Of a DNA stretch of 64,000 nucleotides, positions 63,159 through 64,000 are shown in pieces. The notes under the pieces are model-generated. The model was not told where the DNA came from, ran no database searches, and saw only the letters and a program-made list of their open reading frames with translations. A program made the translations under genes and the position numbers. This DNA comes from Pseudomonas sp. efr-133-TYG-5. Lineage in GTDB: Bacteria > Pseudomonadota > Gammaproteobacteria > Pseudomonadales > Pseudomonadaceae. Position 1 is the stretch's first letter; the number at the start of each line of letters is the position of its first letter. Location of the stretch: the NCBI RefSeq assembly GCF_030209175.1, contig NZ_JARVSM010000001.1:1922001-1986000 (forward strand). Reading direction: 5' to 3'.

Positions 63159-64000
63159 ATGGAAACCAAACTCTTAGATCTGTATCAAGCGGCTGTTTTC
63201 CTTGAGATATCTCCAGAACTTCTTGTCTATTTCACAAAAAACACCGTGAAAACCGGAGATACCAAAAAGCTCAAGTTTTCTAAAGACGGGGAAAGGCATC
63301 TTTTCGACGAGGCGGAACTGAAAAGTTATGATTCCTGGCTTAGGGATCCTTGGCCAACCCCTGCCAACTCCAATCGTCCCAATTTGCCCAAAGCTATTAG
63401 AGATGAGATAAAGCTAGAAGCCAGCTTAGAGTGCGCCGTATGCTACAAACATGCCGAATCCTGCGAGGCAGCTCACTTAGAGCCGAGTCATAAAGGGAAA
63501 TGCAACCACCCTCATAACCTAATCTGGCTTTGTCCCACCCATCATGCAAAATATGACTATGGCAAGCTTGGCAAAAAAGGAACCGACAATCAGGATATTT
63601 TAAGTATAAAGCAATACCTCCGAACATTCAGACGCTTTGTGTGGGAGGGACAAGCTGAAGTAATGCAGCGCCTTGCCTTGTTGCTAAAAATCTGCAGCCA
63701 GCTCAACACCAGACTTGCACAACCGGTAGGAGTATCGCATACCGCGTTTGAAAACTTAGCGAATCAAGCAATTGCCCTGGTTCCAACGCTGACCAAAAAG
63801 TCAGAGAAATCAACCATCAGCCCCTCTTTAGAAAAGCTGTTAGCTGAAATTTCAGATGTAAGCGCGAATCAAGTCTCTACTACCAGATCAAAACTTGTAG
63901 AAGTTTCGTCATTTGAAGAAAGGTTTCTTGAGGAAAGCGGTCTAGTCAGGTGTCCGCTGTGCGAACACCGGGGATCCACACATAGCTTTGACTGCCCAGT
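63159..64000 (+). CDS. HNH endonuclease-like protein (partial, 5' part)
   Basis: An open frame runs from the ATG at 63159 to the window end (280 codons, incomplete). It starts METKLLDLYQAAVFLEISPE, a small HTH-like segment, then has an HNH site: LECAVCYKHAESCEAAHLEP, then HNLIWLCPTHHAKYDYGKLG (two Cys pairs, central His, N and final H). A second Cys pair, CPLCEHRGSTHSFDCP, appears near the window edge and is likely a zinc ribbon. It is probably a DNA-cutting or nicking enzyme. The end lies outside the window. Confidence 0.8.
   Translation, partial: METKLLDLYQAAVFLEISPELLVYFTKNTVKTGDTKKLKFSKDGERHLFDEAELKSYDSWLRDPWPTPANSNRPNLPKAIRDEIKLEASLECAVCYKHAESCEAAHLEPSHKGKCNHPHNLIWLCPTHHAKYDYGKLGKKGTDNQDILSIKQYLRTFRRFVWEGQAEVMQRLALLLKICSQLNTRLAQPVGVSHTAFENLANQAIALVPTLTKKSEKSTISPSLEKLLAEISDVSANQVSTTRSKLVEVSSFEERFLEESGLVRCPLCEHRGSTHSFDCP

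Overview
The window is a Pseudomonas chromosome segment, most likely from the P. fluorescens group. This rests on a typical ung, rsuA and phaG, a GTGGGAGC-type REP pair, GC-rich third codon positions in the first 18 kb, and Pseudomonas-style tRNA-Gly genes. It has two very different halves that meet at a tRNA-Gly(CCC) locus near 18.0 kb.

The core half is 1-18.0 kb. It holds the end of an AbrB-type membrane protein, a small hypothetical gene with a decayed duplicate of its own 3' end, ung, a crotonase-family gene and two Tyr-rich lipoprotein genes. A complete guanidine assimilation operon follows (4.0-14.0 kb): a candidate RpoN promoter, a guanidine-I (ykkC) riboswitch, an ABC importer (binding protein, permease, ATPase), the two carboxyguanidine deiminase subunits (formerly 'urea carboxylase-associated proteins'), a biotin-dependent guanidine/urea carboxylase and an allophanate hydrolase. 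Together they would import guanidine, carboxylate it, deiminate it and split the allophanate to ammonia and CO2. A REPIN sits inside the operon. A Cache-GGDEF diguanylate cyclase, a CWC protein, rsuA and phaG complete this half.

The accessory half runs from 18.07 kb to the window end. The resident tRNA-Gly(CCC) gene is cut at its T-loop (18013-18066), and a second, sequence-different, intact tRNA-Gly(CCC) lies at 18109-18182, as expected when an element integrates into a tRNA gene and supplies a replacement. Beyond it, base composition drops and gene order is that of a defence or cargo island: orphan regulators, a RES toxin with a divergent MbcA/ParS-type antitoxin, a fusion of an RNase H1 hybrid-binding domain with a GIY-YIG nuclease, a divergent tyrosine recombinase, an AAA_13 ATPase plus FRG-domain pair, a HAD hydrolase beside a LysR fragment, a metallophosphoesterase operon, a DUF559/Vsr-like nuclease, a two-TM Abi-like protein and an uncharacterised three-gene operon (39.06-41.96 kb).

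The probable mobility module is 42.46-50.56 kb: two complete tyrosine recombinases with overlapping ends (484 and 1149 aa), two small HTH/coiled-coil proteins and a 656-aa unknown protein. It resembles the Gamma-Mobile-Trio or Tn554 TnpABC layout. The last 124 bp of the 656-aa gene recur, collinear and without gaps, at 61172-61295. The 10.7 kb from the end of the first copy through the second therefore looks like a cargo unit added at this gene's 3' end. That unit carries a pseudogene graveyard (OLD-type ATPase remnant and a decayed second copy of the GIY-YIG/convergent-gene junction), an SMC-like ATPase, a DUF4365-TPR-PIN-like giant protein and a KAP NTPase. After it come a PLD nuclease, a decayed Cro/YdaS-like gene and an HNH nuclease cut by the window end. 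All names and functions come from reading the sequence; no searches were run.
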